Source: Pseudooceanicola aestuarii (GTDB taxonomy: Bacteria; Pseudomonadota; Alphaproteobacteria; Rhodobacterales; Rhodobacteraceae). From it: a DNA stretch of 64,000 nt. The notes under the pieces are model-generated. The model saw only the letters and a list, made by a program, of their open reading frames with translations. It did no database searches and was not told the origin of the DNA. Shown here piece after piece: positions 24,618-33,029 of this stretch. Made by a program: the position numbers and the translations under genes. Location: positions 55,269 through 119,268 of the forward strand of contig NZ_JAAFZC010000005.1 in the NCBI RefSeq assembly GCF_010614805.1, in the 5' to 3' direction. Within the stretch, counting starts at the first letter, position 1, and each line of letters opens with the position of its first letter.

Positions 24618-25794
24618 TCCGCCCCCATGTGTTCTGGATGATTTCAGCGATCTCATCGTTCACTGCGTTCATAGACTCGATCGCACGATCAAACGTCTGA
24701 CGCGTGAAGTCCTTCTTGTCAGCTTCGTATAGCGTTTGCTTGGTCAAGCCGGCATCAGAAATTGCGGTCGACTCAACCATGTGATTGGTCAGGACCGACC
24801 TCCCAAAGAGCCCGCGAATGAAGGCGATGACTTCGGTCTGTGGTGCGTCACCGACTTTGTATCGCGTTGGCAAGAAGCGAAGCCAATCGAAGCGCAGATT
24901 TGCGCCTGCATCCCTGATTACTCCAAGGAGATCCGCAGTCATTCGCAGGAATTGGGACATCGACATAAGGTCAAGCATCTGCGGGTGAACCGTCACGAGC
25001 ACACCAGAGGACGCGGAAAGTGCTGACATCGTCAAGAAACCAAGTTGCGGCGGACAGTCGATCACAACAACGTCGTAGTTCGCTTCAACACTATCGAGTG
25101 CGTCATGAACTCTCGCGAAGAACGCCTTCGCTCCGCCTCGCTGGATCGCAGCAGGCGTCTCGTGCTCGAACTCCATGAGTTCAAGGTTGCCCGGGATAAG
25201 ATCAAGGCCGCGGATGTAGGTCTTGCGGATCACTTCGGCGATCGGAACCGGATCGTCATAGCGAACGGCATCATAGAGGGTCCCGCCCTCCATGAGGTCG
25301 AGTTCTGGCTGGATTCCGTGAAGAGCCGAAAGAGATGCTTGGGGGTCGAGATCGATCGCAAGAACCCTGTACCCCTTGAGCGCCAAGCGCTGAGCGAGGT
25401 GAGCAGACGTCGTCGTTTTGCCGGACCCGCCCTTGAAGTTCACCACTGAAATGACTTGAAGCTCGTCACCGTCGCGACGTCCAGGCACGTAAGTTCCAGA
25501 CTTTTTTGCGTTTCCTTCAAGCGTCTGCCGGATTTCCCAGATATCGTCGAGCGTATAGCGGCGATGACTTCCAGCCGTCGTCTCGACGTCAACGATCTTT
25601 CCTTCTCGATGAAGCTTCCGAAGATAGGTATGGTCGACGCCAAGGAGCTCAGCAGCTTCGCCGCTGGTCAGAGTGCGCATCACCTTCTTTGCATCTGGTG
25701 GGAAGTGTGCAGCGCGCTGAGCATGCAGGTTCGACGCGAGAAGTTCCGCGTAGTGCCCGATGGCGATATCTAGATCCTGTTCTGCTTCGCTCAT
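24601..25794 (-). CDS. repA: Plasmid partition ATPase RepA (ParA type)
   Basis: 397 residues, ATG at 25794. An N-terminal MerR-like helix-turn-helix (about 40-75, LTSGEAAELLGVDHTYLRKLHREGKI) is followed by a ParA/Soj ATPase: deviant Walker A VVNFKGGSGKTTTSAHLA, switch LAIDLDPQASLS and Walker B VVVIDCPPQLGF. The C-terminal half contains LRFLPTRYKVGDAPQT and the conserved SVLTNHMVESTAISDA. RepA with RepB separates plasmid copies and represses the operon. Two GCGCGTT-type direct repeats at 25813-25838 lie just upstream and may be its operator. Confidence 0.92.
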   Translation of the reverse strand: MSEAEQDLDIAIGHYAELLASNLHAQRAAHFPPDAKKVMRTLTSGEAAELLGVDHTYLRKLHREGKIVDVETTAGSHRRYTLDDIWEIRQTLEGNAKKSGTYVPGRRDGDELQVISVVNFKGGSGKTTTSAHLAQRLALKGYRVLAIDLDPQASLSALHGIQPELDLMEGGTLYDAVRYDDPVPIAEVIRKTYIRGLDLIPGNLELMEFEHETPAAIQRGGAKAFFARVHDALDSVEANYDVVVIDCPPQLGFLTMSALSASSGVLVTVHPQMLDLMSMSQFLRMTADLLGVIRDAGANLRFDWLRFLPTRYKVGDAPQTEVIAFIRGLFGRSVLTNHMVESTAISDAGLTKQTLYEADKKDFTRQTFDRAIESMNAVNDEIAEIIQNTWGRNGKKA

Positions 25795-25812
25795 GTTTGC
25801 CCCGATCCGTGG

Positions 25813-25840
25813 GCGCGTTTTTTATGTGACCGCGCGTTAT
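25813..25840. promoter_or_regulatory. Direct repeats upstream of repA, possible operator
   Basis: Two copies of GCGCGTT followed by a T-rich run, 19 bases apart, starting about 20 bases before the repA start. Position suits autorepression by RepA/RepB. Confidence 0.45.
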
Positions 25841-25928
25841 TTTTCGAGACTATTGCCCGAGCAGCCAGATTCGTGCAAGCACTTTCTAGATTTAGTGGCA
25901 ATCCGTTAGGCCAACACAAGTGTCGTGT

Positions 25929-26810
25929 TCAGAGGAGCCCCAACTTTTCCGCACGCTCAAGCAGCATTTTGACCGAAGACGGCTGCCAGCCAGTGCGGCC
26001 TCGAGGGGTGCGCTCACGCATGGCTTCCAACCGGTCGCAGATCGCTTGTAGCGTGATATCCGGGTCCGACCCTTTGATGGCCGCCACGATGGCCGGCAGG
26101 CGGTCATCGGTTTCGCGGCGTCCGGCGCGGCCAAGCACCTCGGCAGGAAGGAACCCGTCGCGCACATATGCCTTCACAGCGCGGAGCAGTCGGCTTTGTG
26201 TCCAATGGCGATCTGGGGGCAGGGGGCCATTGATGATCCGCAGCAGGTCTTCCCAGGCCATATCGGGGCGCAAGCGGCGCACATGGGGCACCCAATCCTG
26301 CGCGGTCTCGTTGAGGCGCTCCATGTAGCCGTCCTGTCGCGCCAGCCGCACCTTGCGCAGCGCAGCGGGATCCTTGGCGCGTAGCCCAGGATTGCCACCA
26401 ACGCGCCCTTTGGCGCGCGCAGAGGCAAGCCCGGCCTTTGTGCGTTCGCGGATCAGAGCGCGCTCGAACTCGGCCGCAGCGCCTAGAACCTGCAGCGTGA
26501 ACTTGCCTTGTGGCGATGCCGTGTCGATCGGGTCCTGCAGCGAGCGGAAGAAAGCCCCCTTGGCCTCCAGACGCTCAATCACCTCAAGAAGGTGCGACAG
26601 CGACCGCGCGAGCCGATCGATTCGCACGACGACCAACGTGTCGCCGCTCTGGACACGTTCGAGCACCCGCGCGAGCACCGGCCGCGCACGATTGCCACCT
26701 GAGGCGTGTTCTTCGAATATCTCGACGCAACCCGCAGCTTGCATGGCCTCAGACTGGGGCAGGGGGGTCTGATCCTCTGTGGAAACGCGGGCATAGCCTA
26801 TCAGGGGCAT
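25929..26810 (-). CDS. Serine recombinase/resolvase
   Basis: 293 residues. The N-terminal catalytic domain is canonical: IGYARVSTEDQ with Ser10, DTLVVVRIDRLARSLSHLLEVIERL and the FTLQVLGAAAEFERALIRERTKAGLASARAKGRVGG E-helix. Resolvases usually end after a ~45-residue helix-turn-helix; here the C-terminal region is about twice as long (about 155-293), with two helical repeats suggestive of two DNA-binding helix-turn-helix units (WVPHVRRLRP... and TLQAICDRLEAM... WQPSSVKMLLERAEKLGLL). It may resolve plasmid multimers. The 226-base region upstream contains AT-rich dyads such as CGTTTACAAACG that could be part of a recombination site. Confidence 0.88.
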   Translation of the reverse strand: MPLIGYARVSTEDQTPLPQSEAMQAAGCVEIFEEHASGGNRARPVLARVLERVQSGDTLVVVRIDRLARSLSHLLEVIERLEAKGAFFRSLQDPIDTASPQGKFTLQVLGAAAEFERALIRERTKAGLASARAKGRVGGNPGLRAKDPAALRKVRLARQDGYMERLNETAQDWVPHVRRLRPDMAWEDLLRIINGPLPPDRHWTQSRLLRAVKAYVRDGFLPAEVLGRAGRRETDDRLPAIVAAIKGSDPDITLQAICDRLEAMRERTPRGRTGWQPSSVKMLLERAEKLGLL

Positions 26811-27010
26811 GAAATCGGGCCGTTTGCAATTTTAGGTATCGCTACTAAACGACCGTTTACAAACGAATGCAAGCAAGTGTTTTCTCATTGTGCCGATGCA
26901 CAATCCCCTGGTTTCCTTGCATTGATCGCGATCTGAAAGGTTCCGTCGGCAGTCGCGCGCACGTAATGTGTAAAGAGCATTGTCGACGGTCACAAAACAG
27001 CTTGGGTAAT

Positions 27011-27034
27011 GTGCAAATAATCTGTATTTTGCAC
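27011..27034. promoter_or_regulatory. Operator-like inverted repeat abutting a start codon
   Basis: GTGCAAA and TTTGCAC arms separated by 10 bases, ending three bases before the ATG at 27037. A regulator bound here would block transcription or translation of the RHE_PE00001-type gene, whose own product has a C-terminal helix-turn-helix. Confidence 0.5.
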
Positions 27035-27036
27035 AT

Positions 27037-28104
27037 ATGATGCCACAATCGACTATTATTCCTGAAGATTTCGACGAACCCCTCGACATCGGAGAGGGGG
27101 ATGAGGATGCTTCGGAAGAAGTTCTCTGGTACCTGCCGGGCCCGATCGAAGAGGAACCGGATTACCGGCTTCCCGGACCTCGGGCGGGACAGCCGGAAAA
27201 GGGCCTCATTGATGACTGGGCAAGGGCCGAAGCGGATCAGGCTGCGCTTCTGGCAAGGGTGGCCGGGCGCTTGGGTGCGCTCGATGACCGATTGGCTCGC
27301 GCGCCCAAAGGCTGGCTGCATAGGTTGGCACTGATCGAGGCGGCAGACCTGAGCTGGTTTGCAGGAGATCGCGTAGGCCCGGATCGTCTGGCGCTATGGA
27401 TTTCTATGCGCCTGTCAGGCGCACAAGATGACCCAAATGCCTTGGCGCGAATTGGATGGGCCGTTCGGCGACTGACAGGCGGTCCTGACCCGATAGTCGA
27501 TATCGCAGCCTTCCTCGACCGCCGCGATCCTGAAAACATCGATGAAAATGCCGAGCGCTTCGACGATCGCGCGAGCGGTTGGCTGGATTTGATGAAACAG
27601 GCCGCCGATCTTCATCCGATCACCCGCGCCTGCATGGGGTTTCATCTCTGGAGTCTTGCGGGCCTTGGGCAGCAGGGCGATCGGGTGGAAGCAGCGGTCA
27701 CGGCCGCGCGCATCGCGGCTAGCGAGGGAAACGGGGCAATTTTCGCACCGTTGGCAATGGGCGGGGCAGGGGGCCTGCGCGCGAGTGGGCCATCGGCAGA
27801 GCGCCTTAAACAATGGCTCGAGGGGATGCAGACAGCTATCCTCATGGCGATGCGGCGCCTCGACGATATCCAATCATGGTCAGCGAAGGCCAAAGCAGAG
27901 ATGTCAACGCTCTCAGGCAAGACACCGCCGGTCCTGAGCGCCCTGCTGACCGAATGGCCCCTCGTTTCCGCCCCGATGGCCGAAATGTGGATCGGTGCTA
28001 GCCGCGCCACCGCTCAACGCAATCTCGCCTGGATGGAAGCGAAGGGTCTAATCCGTGAAGTGACGGGGCAGGGACGGTTTCGGATGTGGAGTGTTGCGAT
28101 TTAG
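27037..28104 (+). CDS. RHE_PE00001-type (DUF1612/HTH) protein
   Basis: 355 residues, starting ATGATG. The acidic N-terminus (IPEDFDEPLDIGEGDEDASEE) is followed by a conserved core with ADQAALLARVAGRLGALDDRLARAP and RLALIEAADLSWFAGDRVGPDRLALWISMRLSG. The C-terminus is a helix-turn-helix (AEMWIGASRATAQRNLAWMEAKGLIREVTGQGRFRMW). This architecture matches a protein family frequent next to repABC modules on rhizobial and Rhodobacteraceae plasmids. Role unknown; the DNA-binding end suggests a regulator. It is divergent from the recombinase. Confidence 0.8.
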   Translation: MMPQSTIIPEDFDEPLDIGEGDEDASEEVLWYLPGPIEEEPDYRLPGPRAGQPEKGLIDDWARAEADQAALLARVAGRLGALDDRLARAPKGWLHRLALIEAADLSWFAGDRVGPDRLALWISMRLSGAQDDPNALARIGWAVRRLTGGPDPIVDIAAFLDRRDPENIDENAERFDDRASGWLDLMKQAADLHPITRACMGFHLWSLAGLGQQGDRVEAAVTAARIAASEGNGAIFAPLAMGGAGGLRASGPSAERLKQWLEGMQTAILMAMRRLDDIQSWSAKAKAEMSTLSGKTPPVLSALLTEWPLVSAPMAEMWIGASRATAQRNLAWMEAKGLIREVTGQGRFRMWSVAI

Positions 28105-28173
28105 GCCGACCAGCGGCCAGTCGAAATCTGTTCCAGTTTCGAGCGCTCTGATTACAGATTATCCTTTATTGCA

Positions 28174-28734
28174 TCACCCCAAAGTCAGCACCATCTCCTC
28201 CGAGAGCGACAAGTCCGGAATATGCAGGTTCTCAGGTGCCGGGCCTTTGCGAATGCGCCCAGCCGCGTCATAATGGGAACCGTGACAGGGGCAGAACCAA
28301 CCCCCGAAATCCCCCGCCCCATCCCCCAGAGGGACACAGCCCAGATGGGTACAGACACCGATCATGACCAGATATGCCTCGTGACCCGCAATGGCCCGGT
28401 TCTCATCGCTTGCCAGCGCATCGTCGGGCAGATTTGGGTTGCGCGCCGAGCTGTCAGGCAGGTCAGAGACCGCCTGTGCCCGAGCCTGAGCCATTTCTGC
28501 CTCCGTTCGATGACGGATAAAGACAGGTTTTCCGCGCCAGTTGACGGTCAATTGCGTTCCGGGCGCGAGATCGGAAATATCAACAGTGATCTGTGCCAAG
28601 GCGCGGACATCGGCGGAGGGGTTCATCTGGTTCACCAGTGGCCAGAGCGCAGCCCCTGTTGCCACGACCCCTGCCCCGGCTGTTGCGTAATACAGGAAAT
28701 CCCTGCGGGCGGTATTCTCTGACGCTTCCATCAT
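28174..28734 (-). CDS. petA: Stand-alone Rieske iron-sulfur protein (PetA type)
   Basis: 186 residues. The N-terminus carries the Tat-type anchor of bc1 Rieske subunits ([35 protein letters not shown]). Both cluster-binding boxes are intact: C128-T-H130-L-G-C133 and C148-P-C150-H151-G-S. These bind a 2Fe-2S cluster at the periplasmic face. No cytochrome b or c1 gene is adjacent, so it would have to join a chromosomal bc1 complex or act with the island's cytochromes. A CueR-like promoter lies immediately upstream (28741-28771), placing the predicted transcription start at or next to the ATG. I infer replacement of a copper-damaged Fe-S subunit. Confidence 0.88.
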   Translation of the reverse strand: MMEASENTARRDFLYYATAGAGVVATGAALWPLVNQMNPSADVRALAQITVDISDLAPGTQLTVNWRGKPVFIRHRTEAEMAQARAQAVSDLPDSSARNPNLPDDALASDENRAIAGHEAYLVMIGVCTHLGCVPLGDGAGDFGGWFCPCHGSHYDAAGRIRKGPAPENLHIPDLSLSEEMVLTLG

Positions 28735-28740
28735 CGGGCA

Positions 28741-28771
28741 TGTGTCCGTGCCTCCCGCGCTGGAAGGTCAA
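28741..28771 (-). promoter_or_regulatory. CueR-type promoter of the Rieske gene (site A)
   Basis: Minus strand: TTGACC, a 19-base spacer TTCCAGCGCGGGAGGCACG, then GACACA. The spacer holds a CCTTCC/GGAGG dyad typical of MerR-family copper regulators. The predicted start falls at the ATG, so the message may be leaderless. Confidence 0.65.
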
Positions 28772-28837
28772 CACGCGAGATGTAACGTTTTGTCAGCGCA
28801 CCTCTCTACGGATCATCAAACAGGCCTTGTCGGCGCA

Positions 28838-29362
28838 TTAATGGTGCGGGCCCGCGCCTTTTGCCATCATGAGGTGGTGCTCCTGGTGATGCGCCCCGAT
28901 GGTCATCAGACCAAAGAAACCAAGTCCCTGAATCTGCGCGGCATCGCCATCGACACTGAGCGCCACGCCATCTTCTAAGTCCTCTGTCACAACGTCCCAG
29001 CCGGTCTCGGCCGCGAGAAAGGGCGCATGGGCGGGCACCATGGCGCGGATGGCCTCGAGAACACGGGGGGTGCCCCGAATCTCGAACCGGGCCCCTTCCG
29101 GCCGCAGGGTGCGGGCGACCACGGCCTCTTGGGTCAGAAGGTCCATATCGACCAGATGGCGGCGCAATCCGTCAATATCGACCCGCTCCCAATCCGTCTC
29201 GGGATCGGCCTGCAGGATCGTTACGATTTCCGCCAAGGCGGCAAAGGCCGATTGCCCGGTTTCCTGCGGTCCGCCCATGTCGTGACCAGCCGCGGAATTG
29301 GCGTGCTGCGCGGCCACGGGTGCGGCCATCACTATGGCAAGGACGAAGGGAATGAGACGCAT
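28838..29362 (-). CDS. Secreted His/Met-rich hypothetical protein
   Basis: 174 residues from the ATG at 29362 (AAGGACC upstream). A signal peptide (RLIPFVLAIVMAAPVAAQ) is followed by HANSAAGHDMGG, and the C-terminus ends in a cluster GAHHQEHHLMMAKGAGPHH. The two His/Met-rich ends suggest periplasmic copper binding; the middle is a helical domain I do not recognise (WERVDIDGLRRHLVDMDLLTQ). It is divergent from the Crp/Fnr regulator and upstream of the Rieske gene on the same strand. Function inferred only from composition and neighbours. Confidence 0.7.
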   Translation of the reverse strand: MRLIPFVLAIVMAAPVAAQHANSAAGHDMGGPQETGQSAFAALAEIVTILQADPETDWERVDIDGLRRHLVDMDLLTQEAVVARTLRPEGARFEIRGTPRVLEAIRAMVPAHAPFLAAETGWDVVTEDLEDGVALSVDGDAAQIQGLGFFGLMTIGAHHQEHHLMMAKGAGPHH

Positions 29363-29421
29363 GGACAGGTCCTTCAATGGGGTGGTGTCATGTTTACGCT
29401 AGCAGGGGCGGATGCATCGTA

Positions 29422-29439
29422 ATATGATTTCAATCATAT
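29422..29439. promoter_or_regulatory. Palindrome over the regulator's start codon
   Basis: ATATGATT-TC-AATCATAT, 8-bp perfect arms; the right arm reaches the ATG at 29438. It resembles a relaxed Fnr/Dnr site and sits in the divergent gap, so it may control both flanking genes. Confidence 0.6.
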
Positions 29440-30004
29440 GTTGCCAAACCCCTATGATCATATCCCGAGCTCAGCCCTGCGCCCAATCTCCGGCGCGGTT
29501 GGAGATACCGTATTTCACCAAGGCGACCCCACCCACGGTCTCTATGTCGTGCAAACCGGGCGCGTGCATCTCGAGCGGGTCGATCCAGATGGCGAGCGGT
29601 TCATCATCCACCGTGCCCAAGCCGGAACAAGCTTTGCCGAAGCTTCGGTGTTTTCGGAGGTCTATCATTGCGACGCAGTCATTGTTGAGGCCGGGGCGCT
29701 GATCCGGATCGACAAGGCTTCCGTATTGGCCGCTTTTGCCGACCCGGCATTTGCCCGCGCCTATGGCCGTCAGGCGGCTCAACAGATACAGGCGCAGCGA
29801 CAGATGCTGGAGATCGTCGGCATTCGGCGCGCAGAGGACCGGGTGATGGCAGGGTTGATCGCAGGCTTGCTCGAAGGCTCCATCGTCGAGTTTGCCGCTC
29901 GGTTACAATTGAGCCATGAGGCGACCTACAGGGCGCTGCGAAAGCTTGTGCAAGACGGACGGGTCATGAACCCGTCCCGCGGGATCTATCACCTGCACCC
30001 ATGA
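29438..30004 (+). CDS. Crp/Fnr-family transcription regulator
   Basis: 188 residues, somewhat short for the family. The cyclic-nucleotide-binding-like beta roll is clear (GDTVFHQGDPTHGLYVVQTGRVHLERVDPDGERFIIHRAQAGTSFAEASVF), followed by the long dimer helix (FARAYGRQAAQQIQAQRQMLEIVG) and a C-terminal winged helix (VEFAARLQLSHEATYRALRKLVQDGRV). There is no N-terminal cysteine cluster, so it is not an oxygen sensor of the Fnr type. The start codon overlaps a palindrome (29422-29439), suggesting autoregulation. The ligand is unknown. Confidence 0.85.
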   Translation: MLPNPYDHIPSSALRPISGAVGDTVFHQGDPTHGLYVVQTGRVHLERVDPDGERFIIHRAQAGTSFAEASVFSEVYHCDAVIVEAGALIRIDKASVLAAFADPAFARAYGRQAAQQIQAQRQMLEIVGIRRAEDRVMAGLIAGLLEGSIVEFAARLQLSHEATYRALRKLVQDGRVMNPSRGIYHLHP

Positions 30005-30009
30005 CCTGA

Positions 30010-30462
30010 TCAGCTGTGGCTCGCGAAGACCGAGGTCGCGCCGTCGGAGCCAACAAGCAAGGTGTCAAAAGCGTCACCGGCCCCGGGACCGCCCATGCCG
30101 GGCGAACTCATCGGCATGCGGGGGACAGTCAAACCGCGCGCCATCGGTTGCTCTGCTAGCAGCCGCGTGATGTCCGCGGCAGGCACGTGGCCCTCGATAA
30201 AATAGTCGCCCACGACCGCCGTGTGACATCCAGCAAGTTCCGGTGCAATTTGCAGCCGATCTTTGAACGCATAAAGCGCATCCTGATCGACGTCCTGCGC
30301 CTCGACCGCGAAGCCCGCTTGCCGGACATGATCGACCCAAGCGGTGCAGCATCCGCAGGTGGGGGTTTTCAGGACTTTAATGACCGGTTCCGTGTTGGCC
30401 AGTGCTCGCAGGGGGAGTGTGGCAGCCGCTCCGGCCAGCAAGAACGTACGTCGTTTCATCAT
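30010..30462 (-). CDS. DUF411 periplasmic metal-binding protein
   Basis: 150 residues with a signal peptide (MMKRRTFLLAGAAATLPLRALA). The DUF411 core starts with IKVLKTPTCGCCTAWVDHVRQAG, a thioredoxin-like motif with CGCC, then LAGCHTAVVGDYFIEGHVPAADITRLL and GLTVPRMPMSSPGM. The last ~25 residues contain a methionine-rich MPMSSPGMGGPG. DUF411 proteins are associated with copper and other metal resistance and are thought to bind metal in the periplasm. The gene is last in a five-gene minus-strand operon driven from site B, and its 5' end overlaps the preceding gene by 86 bases. Ribosome site AAAGGAAC. Confidence 0.85.
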   Translation of the reverse strand: MMKRRTFLLAGAAATLPLRALANTEPVIKVLKTPTCGCCTAWVDHVRQAGFAVEAQDVDQDALYAFKDRLQIAPELAGCHTAVVGDYFIEGHVPAADITRLLAEQPMARGLTVPRMPMSSPGMGGPGAGDAFDTLLVGSDGATSVFASHS

Positions 30463-31372
30463 GTGTTCCTTTTTGAGTTACCCGAGACCCTAGAACTGTG
30501 TTTTCGAGAGTCCAGAGGCTGTTCCTGCTTGTCGGCGTGAGGGCGGATGTATCCAGGGCGTGTCCGCTTGCTGGCCCGCGAAGGGGCTGGATCAACATCC
30601 TGTCGACCCAGAGGTCGCGCGTCGTGCGAAACTGCTCGATACCGATCGTCATTCCCTCGTGGCCCTTCGCGGGCTGGGCTACGTAAGTACCCATGAGGCG
30701 GTCCCACCACGGCAGGTTGAAGCCGTAGTTTGAGTTGGTTTCGCGCGGATCGACAGAATGATGCACGCGGTGCATGTCGGGTGTGACGACGATCCATCTG
30801 AGCCACCGGTCGACCGGTCTCGGCAGGTTGATGTTGGCATGGTTGAAGAGGGCAGTGGCGTTGAGGATGATCTCGAACAACAAAACCGCGACGGCGGGCG
30901 GACCAAGCGCTGCCACCAGGGCGAGCTTGATCGCCATCGAGATGAGGATCTCAATCGGATGGAAGCGTAATCCAGTGGTTGCGTCGAAGTCGAGATCCGC
31001 ATGGTGCATCCGGTGCAGGCGCCACAGGGCCGGGACGGCGTGGAACATGACATGTTGCAGATAGATCGCCAGATCGAGCAGCAGCATGGACAGGATCACA
31101 GCCAACCCGAAAGGAGCCTCGATAATGTTGAACAGGCCCCAGCCCCGCTCCTCGGCCAGGACCGCCAGACCGACGGCCAGGATTGGGAAAGACAACCGGA
31201 GGATCGCCGTATCGATCACGACAAGTGCCAGGTTGTTCGACCAACGGATGACACGCGGAATGTCACGCCGCCGACGCGGGGCGGCGAGTTCCCAAAGCGC
31301 CATGGCGGCCAGCACACTCAAAAACGCCGTCAGACGAATCTCCGGCTCTGCGGCTAGTATTATGTCCATCAC
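30377..31372 (-). CDS. Sterol desaturase/fatty acid hydroxylase family membrane protein
   Basis: 331 residues with four or more membrane segments and the di-iron histidine clusters of this superfamily: HVMFH, LHRMHHADLDF, a later HANIN and DMHRVHHS. Members hydroxylate or desaturate lipids; the substrate here is unknown but a membrane-lipid change is likely. The gene overlaps DUF411 by 86 bases: the final ~30 residues (VTQKGTHDETTYVLAGRSG) are read from the DUF411 signal-peptide region in another frame and look non-conserved, suggesting loss of an earlier stop. It is the fourth gene of the site-B operon. Confidence 0.82.
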   Translation of the reverse strand: MMDIILAAEPEIRLTAFLSVLAAMALWELAAPRRRRDIPRVIRWSNNLALVVIDTAILRLSFPILAVGLAVLAEERGWGLFNIIEAPFGLAVILSMLLLDLAIYLQHVMFHAVPALWRLHRMHHADLDFDATTGLRFHPIEILISMAIKLALVAALGPPAVAVLLFEIILNATALFNHANINLPRPVDRWLRWIVVTPDMHRVHHSVDPRETNSNYGFNLPWWDRLMGTYVAQPAKGHEGMTIGIEQFRTTRDLWVDRMLIQPLRGPASGHALDTSALTPTSRNSLWTLENTVLGSRVTQKGTHDETTYVLAGRSGCHTPPASTGQHGTGH

Positions 31373-31375
31373 AGT

Positions 31376-32362
31376 CTACGGCCCTTCTGTGTTAGGGCTT
31401 GGGTGCGGATGCGCATCTCGCACATCAGTCTTTTCTTGCGCAGCCTTTGCAGCCGCTATCTGGACTATATCAAGATCCCGCGCGTGGCGCTCGTCGAGAC
31501 ACTCTGTTTCGAGCTGCAGCGTGACCATGTGAAACCCATGCTGTTCCGTCAGCCGCCGATAGGCCCTGTTCAGCAAATCCGCGGCCTCGGCGGGTGACTG
31601 ATGGCGGATATGGGCGGAAAACGCGTGTTTGCCGCTGGTCAGCGTCCAGGCATGCACATGGTGAACGTCCAGAACCCCGTCCTGGCCGCGCAGGTCCGCC
31701 GTCACAGCCTCGAGATCCGTTCCCTCTGGCGTGCCTTCCATGAGGATGTGGACCGCTTCCTTGATGACGCCGACGGAGGCCCAGAGGAGAACCACCCCGA
31801 ACGCCATGCCGAGGATCGGGTCAATCGCCAGAAAGCCGGTGAACTCGATCACTAGAGCGGTGACGATGATCAGGAGGCTGCCGACAAAGGTCTGGATGAT
31901 GTGCCAGAGCGCACCACGGGCATTCAGATCGTCCTTGCTCGATTGCCACATCAGCCCCAGCGAGATCACTTCGGTGACCAGGCCTCCGAAGGCGACCCAG
32001 AGCATGGGACCCGTGGCCAGGTGAATCGGATTCCCGAGCCGCATCGCGCCCATCCAGATCACCAGAAGCGCCATACCGAGAAGAAAGCCGCCATTCACCA
32101 GTGCCCCGATGATCTCGGCGCGGTACCAGCCGAAACTCCGCGCCGAATCCGCCGGGCGGCGCGCAATGCGCTGCGCGATGATGGCCACCAGAACGCCGCC
32201 AACCGCCGACAGGGTGTGAAACGCATCCGACAGGACGGCAATCGAGCCAGTCCAGAGCCCGACGGCCAGTTCAATCACGAAGTAGACGCCGGTGAGCCAG
32301 GCCGAAATCACAAGGGCCTTGCCGGAACTCGGCATATGCCCGGCGTGGGAATGACTGGCCAT
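31376..32362 (-). CDS. Cation diffusion facilitator (CDF) transporter
   Basis: 328 residues from the ATG at 32362, which has AAGGAGAG at ideal distance; a longer upstream frame is rejected. It has six membrane helices with the CDF metal-site pattern SDAFHTL in helix 2 and NARGALWHIIQTF in helix 5. The N-terminus (MASHSHAGHM) and a loop are histidine-containing, and a C-terminal cytoplasmic domain (VLDVHHVHAWTLTSGKHAFSAHI) binds metal. CDF proteins export Zn, Co, Cd or similar divalent ions by proton antiport; copper is not a usual substrate. Middle gene of the site-B operon. Confidence 0.9.
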   Translation of the reverse strand: MASHSHAGHMPSSGKALVISAWLTGVYFVIELAVGLWTGSIAVLSDAFHTLSAVGGVLVAIIAQRIARRPADSARSFGWYRAEIIGALVNGGFLLGMALLVIWMGAMRLGNPIHLATGPMLWVAFGGLVTEVISLGLMWQSSKDDLNARGALWHIIQTFVGSLLIIVTALVIEFTGFLAIDPILGMAFGVVLLWASVGVIKEAVHILMEGTPEGTDLEAVTADLRGQDGVLDVHHVHAWTLTSGKHAFSAHIRHQSPAEAADLLNRAYRRLTEQHGFHMVTLQLETECLDERHARDLDIVQIAAAKAAQEKTDVRDAHPHPSPNTEGP

Positions 32363-32363
32363 A

Positions 32364-33026
32364 TCAGCTCTCCTTCCGTTTCGTACCGGTCTTTCGCGTC
32401 GCGGCGAAGAGAACCGACAGGCCGGTAAAGCCACCCAGCGCAAGTGCGGTCCATGTGGCAGTGCGGGCATCGCCGTTCATCGCCTGGCTGCCCATGTGAG
32501 CGAGCAAGAAACTCGCTGGAATAATCCCGGCCATCGTGGCCAGCGCGAACCTCCAAAGATGCAGCTTGCTCAGACCTGCGGCGTAACTGATCATATCGAA
32601 GGACAGAAACGGCAGCAGGCGACTGCCGAAGACCAGGAAGGTCAGAGTGTTCTGGGACCCGAACAGGCCTGCGTTAATCTTCTGACCGAGATGACGCTCA
32701 ACGAAGGGACGACCCAAGCCGCGGGCCAGACCAAAGGCGGCAAGCGCACCGAGTTCCGCACCTAGAACGACGAAGAGCGTCCCGTACGTGTGTCCATAAG
32801 CCGCTCCGGCGGCGAGTGCGATTGGCGCCGAGGGCAGGGGGCTTGCGACAATAGCGATTGTCATGAGCGCCACGATGACAATTGGTCCGGCAAGACCTGC
32901 CGCCTCGATCCAGCGGTCAATTTCCGCGCGATCAGGCAGGCGAATGTCAACGCCAAGGACGTCCGAGAAGGCCAATGCGACGACTCCCATCAGGAACACC
33001 GCAATAAGAAGGATGCGCATCATCAT
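32364..33026 (-). CDS. TVP38/TMEM64 (VTT-domain) membrane protein
   Basis: 220 residues with five to six hydrophobic segments and the VTT-domain signature: SPLPSAPIALAAGAAYGHTYGTLFVVLGAELGALAAFGLARGLGR and FGSRLLPFLSFDMISYAAGLSKL. Homologues (DedA/TVP38 type) move phospholipids or small ions across membranes; some are linked to metal tolerance. It starts three bases after the upstream gene and ends just before the CDF start, consistent with one operon. Confidence 0.85.
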   Translation of the reverse strand: MMMRILLIAVFLMGVVALAFSDVLGVDIRLPDRAEIDRWIEAAGLAGPIVIVALMTIAIVASPLPSAPIALAAGAAYGHTYGTLFVVLGAELGALAAFGLARGLGRPFVERHLGQKINAGLFGSQNTLTFLVFGSRLLPFLSFDMISYAAGLSKLHLWRFALATMAGIIPASFLLAHMGSQAMNGDARTATWTALALGGFTGLSVLFAATRKTGTKRKES

Positions 33027-33029
33027 GGA

